From contig NZ_JRNC01000012.1 of assembly GCF_000758925.1 (NCBI RefSeq), positions 19,592-83,591 on the forward strand: 64,000 nucleotides of DNA. Direction: 5' to 3'. A program made the translations under genes and the position numbers. The notes under the pieces are model-generated. The model had not been told where the DNA came from. It saw only the letters and a list, made by a program, of their open reading frames with translations, and ran no database searches. Shown here one piece after another: positions 21,633 to 29,973 of the stretch (position 1 is the first letter of the stretch; each line of letters begins with the position of its first letter). Source of the DNA: Prevotella sp. S7-1-8 (GTDB lineage: Bacteria > Bacteroidota > Bacteroidia > Bacteroidales > Bacteroidaceae).

Positions 21633-22577
21633 CCTACGTTCGTGTAGCCGACGAGAGCATTGTGGCATCGCCTGTACATTTGGGAATGTGGAAACAGGAC
21701 AGGGCCTCAACCGTGGTCATGGCCTATAACGACGACGAACCCCATCTCACCAATACGTTGCGACAGCGCCCGGACGCTACGCTCAACCGCGTGGAGCGCT
21801 TTTCAGGCCTTGGCCGTTTTAAGGTCATCAAGAAGCTCGCTCGATTTATTCGCTACAATATCGCCGAGATAAGATTAAAGGACGAGCGGTTTGTCTTTGG
21901 CTTGACGGTATCGTGAGCGTCGCCGTCACGCATAGATTTGTGCCCCTAACAACACGCCAAGGCTACCCTATAACTCTTTGAAAATATCCGACAAACGGTC
22001 GCTCGTAAGCGGCTTGTTCTCAAATGATAAATCTATCTGTCAAAATACGCTGTTTTCGCGAGTTTTCCTCAATGTGTTAATTGCCACCAGATTATACTCT
22101 CCAGAGTGTTTTTCTTGGCAAAAAAGTTTTCTATACCTATTCCGATTAGGTATCAATTACCATGCGATTCGAACTTAAACGTGAAGTGTATGCTGCCTAA
22201 ACGCATCGCCTTTAGCACTTATTCGCGCAGCCTTTAGGCATTGTTCGCATTTTCGACTTTCTTTTTTTGTCTTTCCATGGTACAAAAAAAGGTTTTACGC
22301 TATGATTTTTTCTGTAGAACACCAAGTTTATGAACCCCCTGATTTAGTGATTTTATATTGACACATTCGCATGTCGCCCCATTGTGTCGCGAATTTTTCC
22401 ATGTGAGTGTCGTGCTCCAATCATCCGCGATACACGCTGCTCATGTTGGTTATAGCCGTTGGCGCGACCAGTTCTTTTTTATTAGGGTATTCCCTAATAT
22501 CCTGTAGGGATTGCTGCCGTTGAGTTTGGTATGTCTTTTATATCTTTGTCTGCGTAATAAACAATACTATATAAACC
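21633..22577. other. 945-bp spacer without a convincing gene
   Basis: An open frame at 21662-21916 (84 codons, beginning 30 bp after the membrane-protein stop) has no family I recognise and weak coding character, and another at 21978-22178 is poorer still. The right part carries a dyad ATTAGGG-tatt-CCCTAAT (22481-22498) 43 bp upstream of the -7 box TATCTTTG (22541-22548) of the next gene; the dyad could be an operator. Confidence 0.45.
22541..22548 (+). promoter_or_regulatory. -7 box of the small lipoprotein gene
   Basis: TATCTTTG is an exact TAnnTTTG match 30 bp before the ATG at 22578, with TTG at 22520-22522 as a weak -33 element (18-bp gap). Confidence 0.5.
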
Positions 22578-22913
22578 ATGCGAAAAAATCTTTTTCAACA
22601 CATAGTAGTGACGCTTGCCATGGTCATGACGCTTAGCTCATGCTCTATCCTGACGATGAGAGACACGGCACAAGTGGTTGGCAATTTGCGCCGCGGCCAA
22701 ACATACGAGGAGGTCGTCCAGGTCATGAGGGGCAAACCCAAATACCGTAGGTTCACAGAAGAGGGGTTGGAACAGTGGGAATATCGCAGAAACATGAATA
22801 TGGCTGGCGATTATGATGTCATCATCATCGGGTTTAGGGACGGTCGCGTGATTAGCATGGACTCGTTCCGATATGTTGCCCCATATCAACCCACGATTAA
22901 AGTGGACAAGTGA
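22578..22913 (+). CDS. Small BamE/SmpA-like lipoprotein
   Basis: A 111-residue protein with a lipoprotein signal ending in the lipobox TLSSCS. The mature part has the BamE/SmpA/OmlA-type pattern: GNLRRGQTYEEVVQVMRGKP, in which a small domain starts with L-x-x-G-x-x-x-x-x-V, followed by EQWEYR and VIIIGFRDGRVIS. This fold is used in outer-membrane assembly and in unrelated periplasmic inhibitors, so only the fold is suggested, not the role. It is monocistronic, with its own -7 box upstream and a hairpin 30 bp downstream. Confidence 0.75.
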   Translation: MRKNLFQHIVVTLAMVMTLSSCSILTMRDTAQVVGNLRRGQTYEEVVQVMRGKPKYRRFTEEGLEQWEYRRNMNMAGDYDVIIIGFRDGRVISMDSFRYVAPYQPTIKVDK

Positions 22914-22942
22914 GAAAAAGGCAAGAAAGCCATTGGTTTGGT

Positions 22943-22963
22943 GCCAAGGCCGTCTTCCTTGGC
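22943..22963 (+). terminator. Hairpin after the small lipoprotein gene
   Basis: GCCAAGG (22943-22949) and CCTTGGC (22957-22963) pair over 7 nt, followed by TCTTCTC. It is a moderate intrinsic-terminator candidate. Between it and 23335 I see no gene, although open frames exist on both strands. Confidence 0.4.
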
Positions 22964-23335
22964 TCTTCTCGTATGCCTTATACCGCATTTTATGCCTGCG
23001 CTCCGCCAGTGCCTTTGTCAAGGCTCTCATGCGTTGGATGGGTGGTAGCTATGCCATGCGCTCAGAGTGTTGAGGGCGAGGAGTGTCCCTTGGTGTACCG
23101 AAATGGCGAGACGGTGGCTTTTCGACCGGTGGGGCTTTGTGCCATATTTGCGCCGCGATAGAAGGCGTTTTTTCCAAAGCCAACAGGCAAGGCGGTGGCG
23201 GTGTGCCTGCTTCTCGTTGCCGTTTCTCAAGCGAGACCCAAGCCGTGGCGCCATCCAAATTGTGTGTAATGGATATCCCCATAGGGCTTCGACGTGTCTA
23301 TGCCGACAACCTTAAGCCATTAGCTTTAAAATATA

Positions 23336-23369
23336 CAGGGGCACTTTGGTTTAAACCAAAGTGCCCCTG
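23336..23369. terminator. 34-bp perfect palindrome downstream of the OmpA-family gene
   Basis: From CAGGGGCACTTTGGTTT its exact complement follows without any spacer, centred at 23352/23353. It lies 53 bp past the stop of the leftward OmpA-family gene and works as a hairpin on either strand. It is the probable terminator of that gene; on the minus strand it is followed by the AT-rich TATATTTTAAA. Confidence 0.65.
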
Positions 23370-23422
23370 CGTGTTGCTTGGCTGTTTAAGTTGTAACCCT
23401 CCGGTGACAACCCAATTTTAAA

Positions 23423-24274
23423 TTATTTCTCTTCGGGAGCCTTGTCGATAAGGTCCATGAACTGGTCAAGTTTAGGCGTGATGATGATTTGGGTGCGGCG
23501 GTTTCGCTGCTTGCCAATCTCCGTGTCGTTGGAGGCTATCGGGTTGAACTCGCCACGGCCGCCAGCGGTGAGGCGTTTGGGAGCCACGCCGAAATGATCT
23601 ATGAGGTATTGCACCACCGACGAGGCGCGCAGGGCTGAGAGATCCCAGTTGTTGCGTATGTTTTGCATCAGTTTTGAGGATGTGTTGATGGGCACGTTGT
23701 CAGTGTTGCCCTCGATGAGCACGTCATAGTCCTTGTAGTCCATGATAATCTTGGCAATCTTGCTCAAGGTCTCTTCAGCCCTGTCGTTAATCTCATAGCT
23801 GCCGCTCTTGTAGAGCATGTTGTCTGCCAAGGAGATGTATACCACGCCTTTAAGCACCCGAACGTCCACCTCTTTCATTTCCTCGCGACTCAAAGAGCGT
23901 GTCAATCTGTTGGTAAGCGCCATGTTGAGCGAGTCGCTTTTGGTTTTCACCTCCACCAAATGGCGTATGTATTGGTTCGACTCGTTGATTTGGTCCACCA
24001 ATTTTGAGATGTTGATGTTGTTGTCCGTGGTGTTCGAGAGGCTCTTGTCAAGGCTCTGTTGCAGCGCGGCGTAGTCTCTCTTTTGCTGCGCCAACTGGTC
24101 CTCCAAAGAGGTGACGCGCGCCTTTGCGGCGGCCAATTGCTCCTTGGCGTCTTGGTAATTGCCGGTAAGCTCTCGGTTCTCGTTCTGGCAATTCACCAAG
24201 TCTTTCTTGCTGGCACAGCTCGAGATGAGCAGCGCGCCAGTCATCATGGTCATTATTAAAACTGTTTTTCTCAT
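23423..24274 (-). CDS. OmpA-family peptidoglycan-binding lipoprotein
   Basis: A 283-residue protein with a lipobox at LLISSCAS (Cys20), a long coiled coil (~30-105, rich in Gln/Ala heptads such as AKEQLAAAKARVTSLEDQLA) and a C-terminal OmpA/MotB domain (~135-265). That domain has the expected strands and the peptidoglycan-contact residues (IEGNTDNVPI, NNWDLSALRASSVVQYLI, GRGEFNPIASN, KQRNRRTQIIITP). Family role: anchoring the outer membrane to peptidoglycan. It is transcribed alone toward the perfect palindrome at 23336. The long coiled coil makes it more like the OmpA-like lipoproteins (Pal/MotB-like) than the beta-barrel OmpA, as there is no barrel. Confidence 0.9.
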   Translation of the reverse strand: MRKTVLIMTMMTGALLISSCASKKDLVNCQNENRELTGNYQDAKEQLAAAKARVTSLEDQLAQQKRDYAALQQSLDKSLSNTTDNNINISKLVDQINESNQYIRHLVEVKTKSDSLNMALTNRLTRSLSREEMKEVDVRVLKGVVYISLADNMLYKSGSYEINDRAEETLSKIAKIIMDYKDYDVLIEGNTDNVPINTSSKLMQNIRNNWDLSALRASSVVQYLIDHFGVAPKRLTAGGRGEFNPIASNDTEIGKQRNRRTQIIITPKLDQFMDLIDKAPEEK

Positions 24275-24546
24275 GTCTGTTTATATTTTTGATGATCTAT
24301 TGTATTATTGTCACGCTATGCTAATAAGGTAAGCCAAATTTATGAAAAAGACGGCTTAAGAGTAAAATTGTTGCGTTCTGTTTGTTTTTTTTAACCACAA
24401 ACGCGTTTATTTAATATATGATGACATGTGACAAGCCTTGCCAAACGGAATGTAAAGTGAAGAGAGTGATAAGCTGTATGGTTCGTATGTATGCATTAAT
24501 GGTACAAAATCCATGCACATATACGGCTTTTGATGGATTTTTTTCT

Positions 24547-24554
24547 TAAATTTG
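24547..24554 (+). promoter_or_regulatory. -7 box immediately before the acyloxyacyl hydrolase gene
   Basis: TAAATTTG fits TAnnTTTG but ends only 7 bp before the ATG at 24562. If it is used, the mRNA would be nearly leaderless, or the true start is a later in-frame ATG (24571 or 24586), both still within the signal peptide. Confidence 0.35.
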
Positions 24555-24561
24555 TTGCCCA

Positions 24562-25815
24562 ATGAAAGTTATGGCCTTTTTTTTGATGAGCGTGTTTTCC
24601 GTGCTATCCGTGAGTGCCAATGAAAACGACACAACCGATTGCAAACATTGGAGCGCGGGCTTGACCGTGCAGCCTGGATGGGTTATTGGAGCTGACCAAT
24701 ATGTGCGAAAGTGGCTGCGAGGAAACTTTGCCATTGCCTTTGACGCGGCGGTGCGTTATGCAGTTTTGCCTGGCGACAGTGACGCTTACGCGAAAGACTT
24801 CGGGTATCCGGCTCTTTCGGTTGGTTTGAAATATGCGCTAAACCACGGTGTGACGATGCGGCGTGAGAAAGATGCGGCATGGGGTTTGTTGCGGCCGGTG
24901 GATTATACCTCGCGGTTGGGAAATACCGTGACGCTCTACGCTATGTTTGAGCGTGCCATCCTTCGAACACCCCATTGGCGGATAGACTATACGTTGGCAA
25001 CGGGGGTGGGGTATACCAAATCGAAATACAACACCTACAATGCCATAGACAACGAGTTTATCGGCTCGCGATGGCTTATCTATTTTGGCGCGGGCGCGCA
25101 TGCCACCTACTACCTCGACAGGGCGTGGGGAGTGCGTGCCGGCGTGGATTTTTACCATCATAGTAACGGCGCGATGAACCGCCCAAACAAGGGCGTCAAC
25201 GTTCTGGGCCCATCCGTGGGGGTGGTGTACGAGCCTTGTCATGATGAGTTGGACCGCCCCGGAAAACCATGCGCGCGACAACCTTTCACGCCTTTTAGTT
25301 TCATGGACTTCACTTTCAGTGTGGGAGTCAAGACGCTGCACGAAGATTGGCAGCTCACGCAGTTCAGAACGCCACCCGGCGCTCCCAATTACCGCACGCC
25401 GAACTTCAAGGTTTATCCCACTTACTCGTTGCAAACATCGTTCATGAGGCGCTACGCGCGGCGATGGGCATCGGGCATTGGCGTGGACGTCTTTCTCGTA
25501 TCGTATGCCAACAGGGTAAGACAGTTGGACGAACGGGACGGGTTGCGTCTCAAGCATAGTCCGTGGTCTATGGGTGTCTCGGGGAAACATCGTGTGTATT
25601 ATCATAACCTCTCACTTGACATGTCGTTGGGATACTATCTTTTTAGGGCCTTGGGTGACAATGCTAACAAGGTGGAAACTCCCTATTATGAGCAGATAGG
25701 TGTGCACTACACCTTCACGAAACTCAAATGCCTGAACATCGGCATCAACGTAAAAGCGCACAAAACCAAGGCCGATTACACGGAGCTGGCGCTTTCTATG
25801 CCAGTGACACTTTGA
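24562..25815 (+). CDS. Acyloxyacyl hydrolase / lipid A deacylase-like outer-membrane protein
   Basis: A 417-residue exported protein (signal peptide ending SVSAN). The N-terminal half matches the PagL-like acyloxyacyl hydrolase family: GVDFYHHSNGAMNRPNKGVN carries the catalytic His-Ser pair (His200, Ser201) and Asn, followed by a glycine-rich strand and GPSVGVVYEP. Known family members remove a 3-O-linked acyl chain from lipid A in the outer membrane. The protein is about twice PagL's size; the C-terminal half (~245-417) looks like a second set of beta-strands ending in a barrel-like VTL. Enzyme activity on this organism's lipid A is inferred. It is the last chromosomal gene before the conjugative element. 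Confidence 0.82.
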   Translation: MKVMAFFLMSVFSVLSVSANENDTTDCKHWSAGLTVQPGWVIGADQYVRKWLRGNFAIAFDAAVRYAVLPGDSDAYAKDFGYPALSVGLKYALNHGVTMRREKDAAWGLLRPVDYTSRLGNTVTLYAMFERAILRTPHWRIDYTLATGVGYTKSKYNTYNAIDNEFIGSRWLIYFGAGAHATYYLDRAWGVRAGVDFYHHSNGAMNRPNKGVNVLGPSVGVVYEPCHDELDRPGKPCARQPFTPFSFMDFTFSVGVKTLHEDWQLTQFRTPPGAPNYRTPNFKVYPTYSLQTSFMRRYARRWASGIGVDVFLVSYANRVRQLDERDGLRLKHSPWSMGVSGKHRVYYHNLSLDMSLGYYLFRALGDNANKVETPYYEQIGVHYTFTKLKCLNIGINVKAHKTKADYTELALSMPVTL

Positions 25816-25911
25816 CACTTGCAATGCGAGCCTTGTAATACATGGCAACATGAAAAAGTCTACATGCTATGATGTTTTCAGCTAAAAAAACATAATATCA
25901 TACTATTTTTT

Positions 25912-26043
25912 GTACCTTTGCAATTAGAAGTTACGAAAAGAGTGTAATTTATTGGAAATGAGCGTAGGTTAATTGCTCTTGATAGTAATAGGTTACGATT
26001 TAGTTAGTTATCTACTGCATTATCCTTCTGCGCGTTGCGTAAC
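25912..26043. other. Candidate attachment junction of the CTnDOT-type element
   Basis: GTACCTTTGC at 25912-25921 fits the CTnDOT-family core GTAnnTTTGC. Immediately to the right GTTACG recurs three times: 25930-25935 and 25992-25997 in direct orientation and 26038-26043 inverted, a layout like integrase arm-type sites. All genes to the right belong to the element, those to the left to the chromosome. The core also equals a host promoter box (TACCTTTG), as expected for an element that inserts at such sequences. The opposite junction is outside the window, so the exact boundary is inferred. Confidence 0.55.
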
Positions 26044-26155
26044 CTTCAAAGAACTCTTCGTATGCAAAAGTAGCTATTTAATTCGAGATTTTGATATAAA
26101 CTCCCGTTTTTTATCCCCTCATTCATAAGAATTTTCCGTAAAAGCGGTATTGTCC

Positions 26156-26276
26156 GTCGGCACACCATTGCCCAAAACGAGTTTGGAACAAACGTGTGCC
26201 GACTACCGCATAGCTGGAGAAAAGGGCATTGCCTCACGCCTAAACGATGTTTAGACAGATGAAGCAATGCCCCTTT
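26156..26276. other. Two inverted-repeat structures inside the element's terminal non-coding kilobase
   Basis: GTCGGCACAC (26156-26165) pairs with GTGTGCCGAC (26194-26203). Just downstream AAAGGGCATTGC (26221-26232) pairs with GCAATGCCCCTTT (26264-26276, one bulged C), enclosing a small stem CTAAAC-gat-GTTTAG (26240-26254), and a CTTTT run follows, so the second is a likely rightward terminator. The region 25816-26376 has no recognisable gene. Confidence 0.5.
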
Positions 26277-26376
26277 CTTTTGCGCCTATGCCAAGAGATG
26301 CTTTTACGGGTTTTCAAATGATTTTTCTTTTTTCGCTGTCTCTTTTGCCGGAAGCGGAAAGTGAATGCAGAGTGTG

Positions 26377-26640
26377 TCAGCCTGCCCCATGAATGAAACA
26401 GGCGCCCACACACAGCCGGACAAACCGGGAAGAATGATTGTTGCCACCCGGCTGAACAAGTTCCGTCGGATCGGAAACAATCATACTTCCTTTGTTGTGG
26501 TTTGCCCTTTTCACGCTTCCGGTGATGTCTTTTTCCTTTTGGTGATTCTTTTTTTTACGGATTTTCCCCTGAAGTTTTTTTCTACACAATCTGCCTCTGT
26601 TTTCGTTTACCTCCATTTTGCGCCTTTCAGTAAGCCGCAT
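26377..26640 (-). CDS. Possible small basic protein of unknown function
   Basis: An 87-codon open frame, very rich in Lys/Arg at its start (MRLTERRKMEVNENRGRLCR). I recognise no domain. Its support is a good -7 box on the same strand (TACCTTTG at 26673 to 26666) 26 bp before the ATG. An overlapping open frame exists on the opposite strand. It is equally possible that the promoter drives an untranslated RNA. Confidence 0.3.
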   Translation of the reverse strand: MRLTERRKMEVNENRGRLCRKKLQGKIRKKKNHQKEKDITGSVKRANHNKGSMIVSDPTELVQPGGNNHSSRFVRLCVGACFIHGAG

Positions 26641-26665
26641 CAGTCAGTCATTTTCGTTCTGGGCG

Positions 26666-26673
26666 CAAAGGTA
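26666..26673 (-). promoter_or_regulatory. -7 box reading leftward
   Basis: The complement reads TACCTTTG, a consensus -7 box. It is the only clear promoter in the ~270 bp between the possible basic ORF and the small-gene operon starting at 26937. Confidence 0.4.
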
Positions 26674-26936
26674 ATTCCGGGATTGGACGGGAAAGCAAGG
26701 TCAAGCCTCCTGTTTTCGGTAAAAATCTCCAGCCCTGCGGGTAGTATTTTGACCGAAAAACCTTGCATTCCCTAATCCCTACCTTTTCAAGCACCCGAAA
26801 CGAAAACGACCGATGCGACAGAAAGACGCATAAAAAAAATGTCGGATAAACGAGAGGCAGATAAGATAGTTTGAAACTCAACTCCCTCAGCTCTTGAATC
26901 CGCATTAAAAACAAAAAAATCAAAAACAGCGAAGAT

Positions 26937-27152
26937 ATGACGGCAACGGCAAATTTCAGACAAATGGCGCAACACATCGGGTTGGCGATATGCGGCTTGA
27001 TGATGCGCACCGCCTTCGGGGTGTTCGGCATCCTTTGGGGCATCATCAGAGAGATTGTAAACGGAGTGTTCCGAGTGGCGATAGGTGTAATCGTGGCTAT
27101 CCTTTCCACCATTGCCTTCTTTGGCTTCATCCTTTGGTTATTCACCCTTTAA
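26937..27152 (+). CDS. Small membrane protein of the conjugative element
   Basis: A 71-residue protein made almost entirely of two hydrophobic segments (IGLAICGLMMRTAFGVFGIL and GVIVAILSTIAFFGFILWLF). No family is recognised. It is the first gene of a rightward run of eight small genes (26937-30282) spaced by 2-50 bp, located between the element's end and the convergent tra operon. This position, next to pcfK/pcfJ-like genes, suggests a role in conjugation or maintenance, but nothing in the sequence shows it. Confidence 0.65.
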   Translation: MTATANFRQMAQHIGLAICGLMMRTAFGVFGILWGIIREIVNGVFRVAIGVIVAILSTIAFFGFILWLFTL

Positions 27153-27163
27153 CCCTTACCGAC

Positions 27164-27385
27164 ATGGCAAAAAGAAACAGCAAGACGGCAGCGCAGCAGT
27201 GCAGATATTACGAGGTGGACAACATCTTCGTGTATATGGTGGAAACGTACATCAACGGCAATTTTGAAACTTTCCGAAGATTGTACCACGAACTGAACAA
27301 GGACGCACGGAGGGATTTCATGGACTTCCTTCTCAGCGAGGTAGAGCCGACCTATTGGAGAGAGATACTGAAACAGATAATCTAA
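27164..27385 (+). CDS. Small conserved-type element protein, function unknown
   Basis: A 73-residue acidic protein (MAKRNSKTAAQQCRYYEVDN, later NKDARRDFMDFLLSEVEPTY). The start at 27164 is preferred because upstream in-frame codons overlap the preceding membrane-protein gene. It is 11 bp after that gene and 13 bp before the pcfK-like gene, so all three should be cotranscribed. No recognised domain. Confidence 0.65.
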   Translation: MAKRNSKTAAQQCRYYEVDNIFVYMVETYINGNFETFRRLYHELNKDARRDFMDFLLSEVEPTYWREILKQII

Positions 27386-27398
27386 AAATGACAGCGAT

Positions 27399-27815
27399 AT
27401 GAAAGGAACAGACCATTTCAAGAGAACGATATATATGTACTTGGAACAGCGTGCGGAGGAAGATGCGCTATTTGCAAAGAAGTACCGCAACCCTGCCAAG
27501 AACATGGACGAGTGCGTGACCCACATTCTGAACTATGTGCAGAAAAGCGGTTGCAACGGTTTCACGGACGGAGAGATATTCGGGCAAGCCATCCACTACT
27601 ATGAGGAAAACGAGATAGAGGTGGGCAAACCGATGGACTGCCAAGTGGTTGTGAACCACGTTGTGAAACTCACGGCAGAGGAAAAGGCGGAGGCACGTCA
27701 GAACGCTGTCCGCAAATACCAAGAGGAGGAACTCCGCAAGTTGCAGAACCGCCACAGACCGTCAGCGAGAAAAGAAAACCAACCCCAACCCTCATTATTT
27801 GATTTAGGCTTATGA
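27399..27815 (+). CDS. PcfK-like protein
   Basis: A 138-residue protein like the PcfK family found beside pcfJ in conjugative plasmids and Bacteroidales elements. Features: KGTDHFKRTIYMYLEQRAEE at the start, a helical middle (DGEIFGQAIHYYEENEI), a charged Lys/Glu-rich helix (~95-120) and the C-terminal QPSLFDLGL. That last segment resembles a beta sliding-clamp-binding peptide (Q-x-S-L-F), which would let the protein dock on replication machinery. Its stop overlaps the pcfJ-like start by 4 bp (ATGA-type overlap at 27812-27815), indicating translational coupling. Biochemical role in the family is unproven. Confidence 0.82.
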   Translation: MKGTDHFKRTIYMYLEQRAEEDALFAKKYRNPAKNMDECVTHILNYVQKSGCNGFTDGEIFGQAIHYYEENEIEVGKPMDCQVVVNHVVKLTAEEKAEARQNAVRKYQEEELRKLQNRHRPSARKENQPQPSLFDLGL

Positions 27816-29143
27816 AACCGAAGACCAAGATACAGAAAGAGGTGGCAAGACTTTCCGCCAACCTTCGCCCCATATCAGCGACACAAATAGATTGGGCATA
27901 CCGCCACTGCGTTGAGCATATCGGCTACCGCACCAAGAAAGGGAACATCACCTGTTCCGACTGCGGTCACGAGTGGCACAGCGACAGCGGACTATGCGAC
28001 ACCCTTGAAGGCTGCACCTGCCCCAAATGCCATGCCGAACTCAAAGTGCAGGACACACGCAGACGCATCTACAAGGAAACGCAGAATTTCAGCGTGATAA
28101 CCACCTGCAAAGGGTATCAGGTAATCCGCGTGGCGCAGGTCAGATGCGAGAGCAGGAAAGGCGAACCGATGCGTTTCTACTGCCACGAGGTCGTGCAGCG
28201 TTGGATTTCACCCGACGGCAAGGTTACGGACATGGCGTTGCTCCGTGGCTTCCTTTTCTGCTATTGCGATGTGTGGGCATTAGGCAGCGATATGGAGGTA
28301 AGACCGCACAACAGCCTATACGATGATGTGGTGGCAAGAAGCTGTGCATATCCAAAGATGAGGATATTGCCCCAACTCAGACGTAACGGCTTCAAGGGCG
28401 ATTTCCACGGCATCTCCCCCGTGCGTCTTTTCAAAGCCTTGCTTTCAGACCCAAGAATTGAAACCCTTATGAAAGGCGGTGAGATTGAGGTCATGAAACA
28501 CTTTCTTTTCAATACCCGTACTGCCGATGAATGTTGGGCATCATATCTGATTGCCAAGCGTCACAAGTATCAGATAGACAACCTCTCAATGTGGTGCGAC
28601 TATCTGCGTATGCTCAAAAAACTCGGTCAAGACCTCCGTAACCCGAAGAACATCTGTCCCGAAGATTTCATGGCGGCACACGACAACGCAACCCGAAAAA
28701 TTGAAGCCATACACGAGAAGGAAAGAGCCGCAGAGCAACGCCGTTGGGAGATTGAAAGGCGTGAGCGTGAGCAACAGCGACAACTCCAACGAAAGAAAGA
28801 TGCGGAGGATTTCATCGCCAACAAATCCAAATTCTTCGGCTTGGTAATCACGGACGAGGAAATAATCGTCAAGGTGCTTGAAAGCATAGACGAGTATTAC
28901 AACGAGGGCAAGACGCAGGGCATCTGCGTGTTTGGCAGTGGATACTACAAGAAAGCCGACACCCTCATACTATCGGCAAGGATTGGCGATGAGATTATTG
29001 AAACCGTAGAGGTGGACTTGCGAACCCTCGAAGTGGTGCAGTGCCACGGCAAGCACAACCAGGACACCGAATATCACGAGCGCATCATAGACCTTGTGAA
29101 CAAGAACGCCAACCTTATCCGTGAGCGGATGAAAGCGGCATAG
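27812..29143 (+). CDS. PcfJ-like protein
   Basis: A 443-residue protein of the PcfJ family. Residues ~48-75 form a zinc-ribbon-like cluster (CSDCGHEW, then CTCPKCHAELK). A conserved middle domain (~100-270) includes the element family's YDDVVARSCAYPKMRI and DECWASYLIAKRHKYQI. A long charged coiled coil follows (~295-335, ERAAEQRRWEIERREREQQR). The C-terminal ~100 residues form a compact alpha/beta domain. Such proteins accompany conjugative relaxases; the biochemical role is unproven. It overlaps the pcfK-like gene by 4 bp and is followed 24 bp later by another small gene. Confidence 0.82.
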   Translation: MKPKTKIQKEVARLSANLRPISATQIDWAYRHCVEHIGYRTKKGNITCSDCGHEWHSDSGLCDTLEGCTCPKCHAELKVQDTRRRIYKETQNFSVITTCKGYQVIRVAQVRCESRKGEPMRFYCHEVVQRWISPDGKVTDMALLRGFLFCYCDVWALGSDMEVRPHNSLYDDVVARSCAYPKMRILPQLRRNGFKGDFHGISPVRLFKALLSDPRIETLMKGGEIEVMKHFLFNTRTADECWASYLIAKRHKYQIDNLSMWCDYLRMLKKLGQDLRNPKNICPEDFMAAHDNATRKIEAIHEKERAAEQRRWEIERREREQQRQLQRKKDAEDFIANKSKFFGLVITDEEIIVKVLESIDEYYNEGKTQGICVFGSGYYKKADTLILSARIGDEIIETVEVDLRTLEVVQCHGKHNQDTEYHERIIDLVNKNANLIRERMKAA

Positions 29144-29167
29144 CATAACCCCTAAAACAACATTGAT

Positions 29168-29425
29168 ATGGAAGTAAGAATTGAAAGTATGATTTGTGTG
29201 TGGGATGATGCAATCCCCACGATGTTCCTTGAATTTGTGAACCTCCTCACTCTCACAACGAGTGAGGGGGAATTGAGAAAGAGCGTAAAGGAGTTTGCCG
29301 AGAAGCACGAACTTGACAAGTTTTTCCTTTACGGCTTCGGCTCACACCATTTCTACCTGCACCAACGCTACACAAGCAACCCCGAAATGGTGATGAAGAA
29401 CAGAGTTCTGTCAGTACATTTTTAA
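29168..29425 (+). CDS. Small element protein, function unknown
   Basis: An 85-residue protein starting MEVRIESMICVWDDAIPTMF. I recognise no family. It starts 24 bp after the PcfJ-like stop and 19 bp before the next gene, in the same run of small genes, and its codon use resembles that of its neighbours. Confidence 0.6.
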   Translation: MEVRIESMICVWDDAIPTMFLEFVNLLTLTTSEGELRKSVKEFAEKHELDKFFLYGFGSHHFYLHQRYTSNPEMVMKNRVLSVHF

Positions 29426-29444
29426 CCATCTAAAAAGCAACATT

Positions 29445-29678
29445 ATGACAACACGAATGACCATCAACGGAGTAAGCACCTGCGCGGAAGCAGGTACGGA
29501 GAAATACGAGCGTTTCCAATCGGGTATCGGAAGACGCAGGCGGACACTTGTGCAGTACGACTACCGCCACCCCATAGACAGAGAATTGTTCTCTTGTGTC
29601 AAACCCACGTTGGACGAGTGCCGAGCCGCACGGGACAAGTGGCTGAACGCAAAGAAGGGAAAGGAGGACAGACTATGA
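29445..29678 (+). CDS. DUF3873-like small protein
   Basis: A 77-residue basic protein (MTTRMTINGVSTCAEAGTEK, later YDYRHPIDRELFSCVKPTLD) resembling DUF3873, a family of unknown function confined to Bacteroidales conjugative elements. Its TGA overlaps the next gene's ATG (ATGA, 29675-29678), implying coupled translation. Confidence 0.7.
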   Translation: MTTRMTINGVSTCAEAGTEKYERFQSGIGRRRRTLVQYDYRHPIDRELFSCVKPTLDECRAARDKWLNAKKGKEDRL

Positions 29679-29920
29679 ACACGACCTATCAAACGCTGAT
29701 AGTCAAGTTCAGCGAACCTATCACGGCATTGGACGGTATCTTTGACGATACCGGAGCGTGGGGAACGGACACCCTCAAGGGGTGGATAGATGATTACGAA
29801 AGCACACGTTTCACCGCCACCGACAGCCATACGGCAGTCATCACGAGCGAGTACAATATGGAATGTGTGAAAGAGTGGCTACAACGGCAGACCCCCATTT
29901 CCGAAATGCGAGAATTTTGA
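29675..29920 (+). CDS. Small acidic element protein, function unknown
   Basis: An 81-residue protein beginning MNTTYQTLIVKFSEPITALD. The ATG at 29675 overlaps the previous stop, which decides the start against longer in-frame extensions lying inside that gene. I recognise no family. It contains two short beta-rich segments split by an acidic loop (DDTGAWGTD). Confidence 0.6.
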   Translation: MNTTYQTLIVKFSEPITALDGIFDDTGAWGTDTLKGWIDDYESTRFTATDSHTAVITSEYNMECVKEWLQRQTPISEMREF

Positions 29921-29973
29921 ACGGGATGGCGGTGTCCGCACCGCCAATACTTAAAACCCTAAAAACAAAAGAT

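Noticed and set aside
21662..21916. 84-codon frame after the YitT-family gene
   Set aside because: No family recognised, no -7 box or terminator tied to it; not enough support.
26365..26775. 136-codon frame on the plus strand near the element end
   Set aside because: Overlaps a better supported minus-strand frame with a promoter box; hydrophobic and Ser-rich composition not like a real gene.
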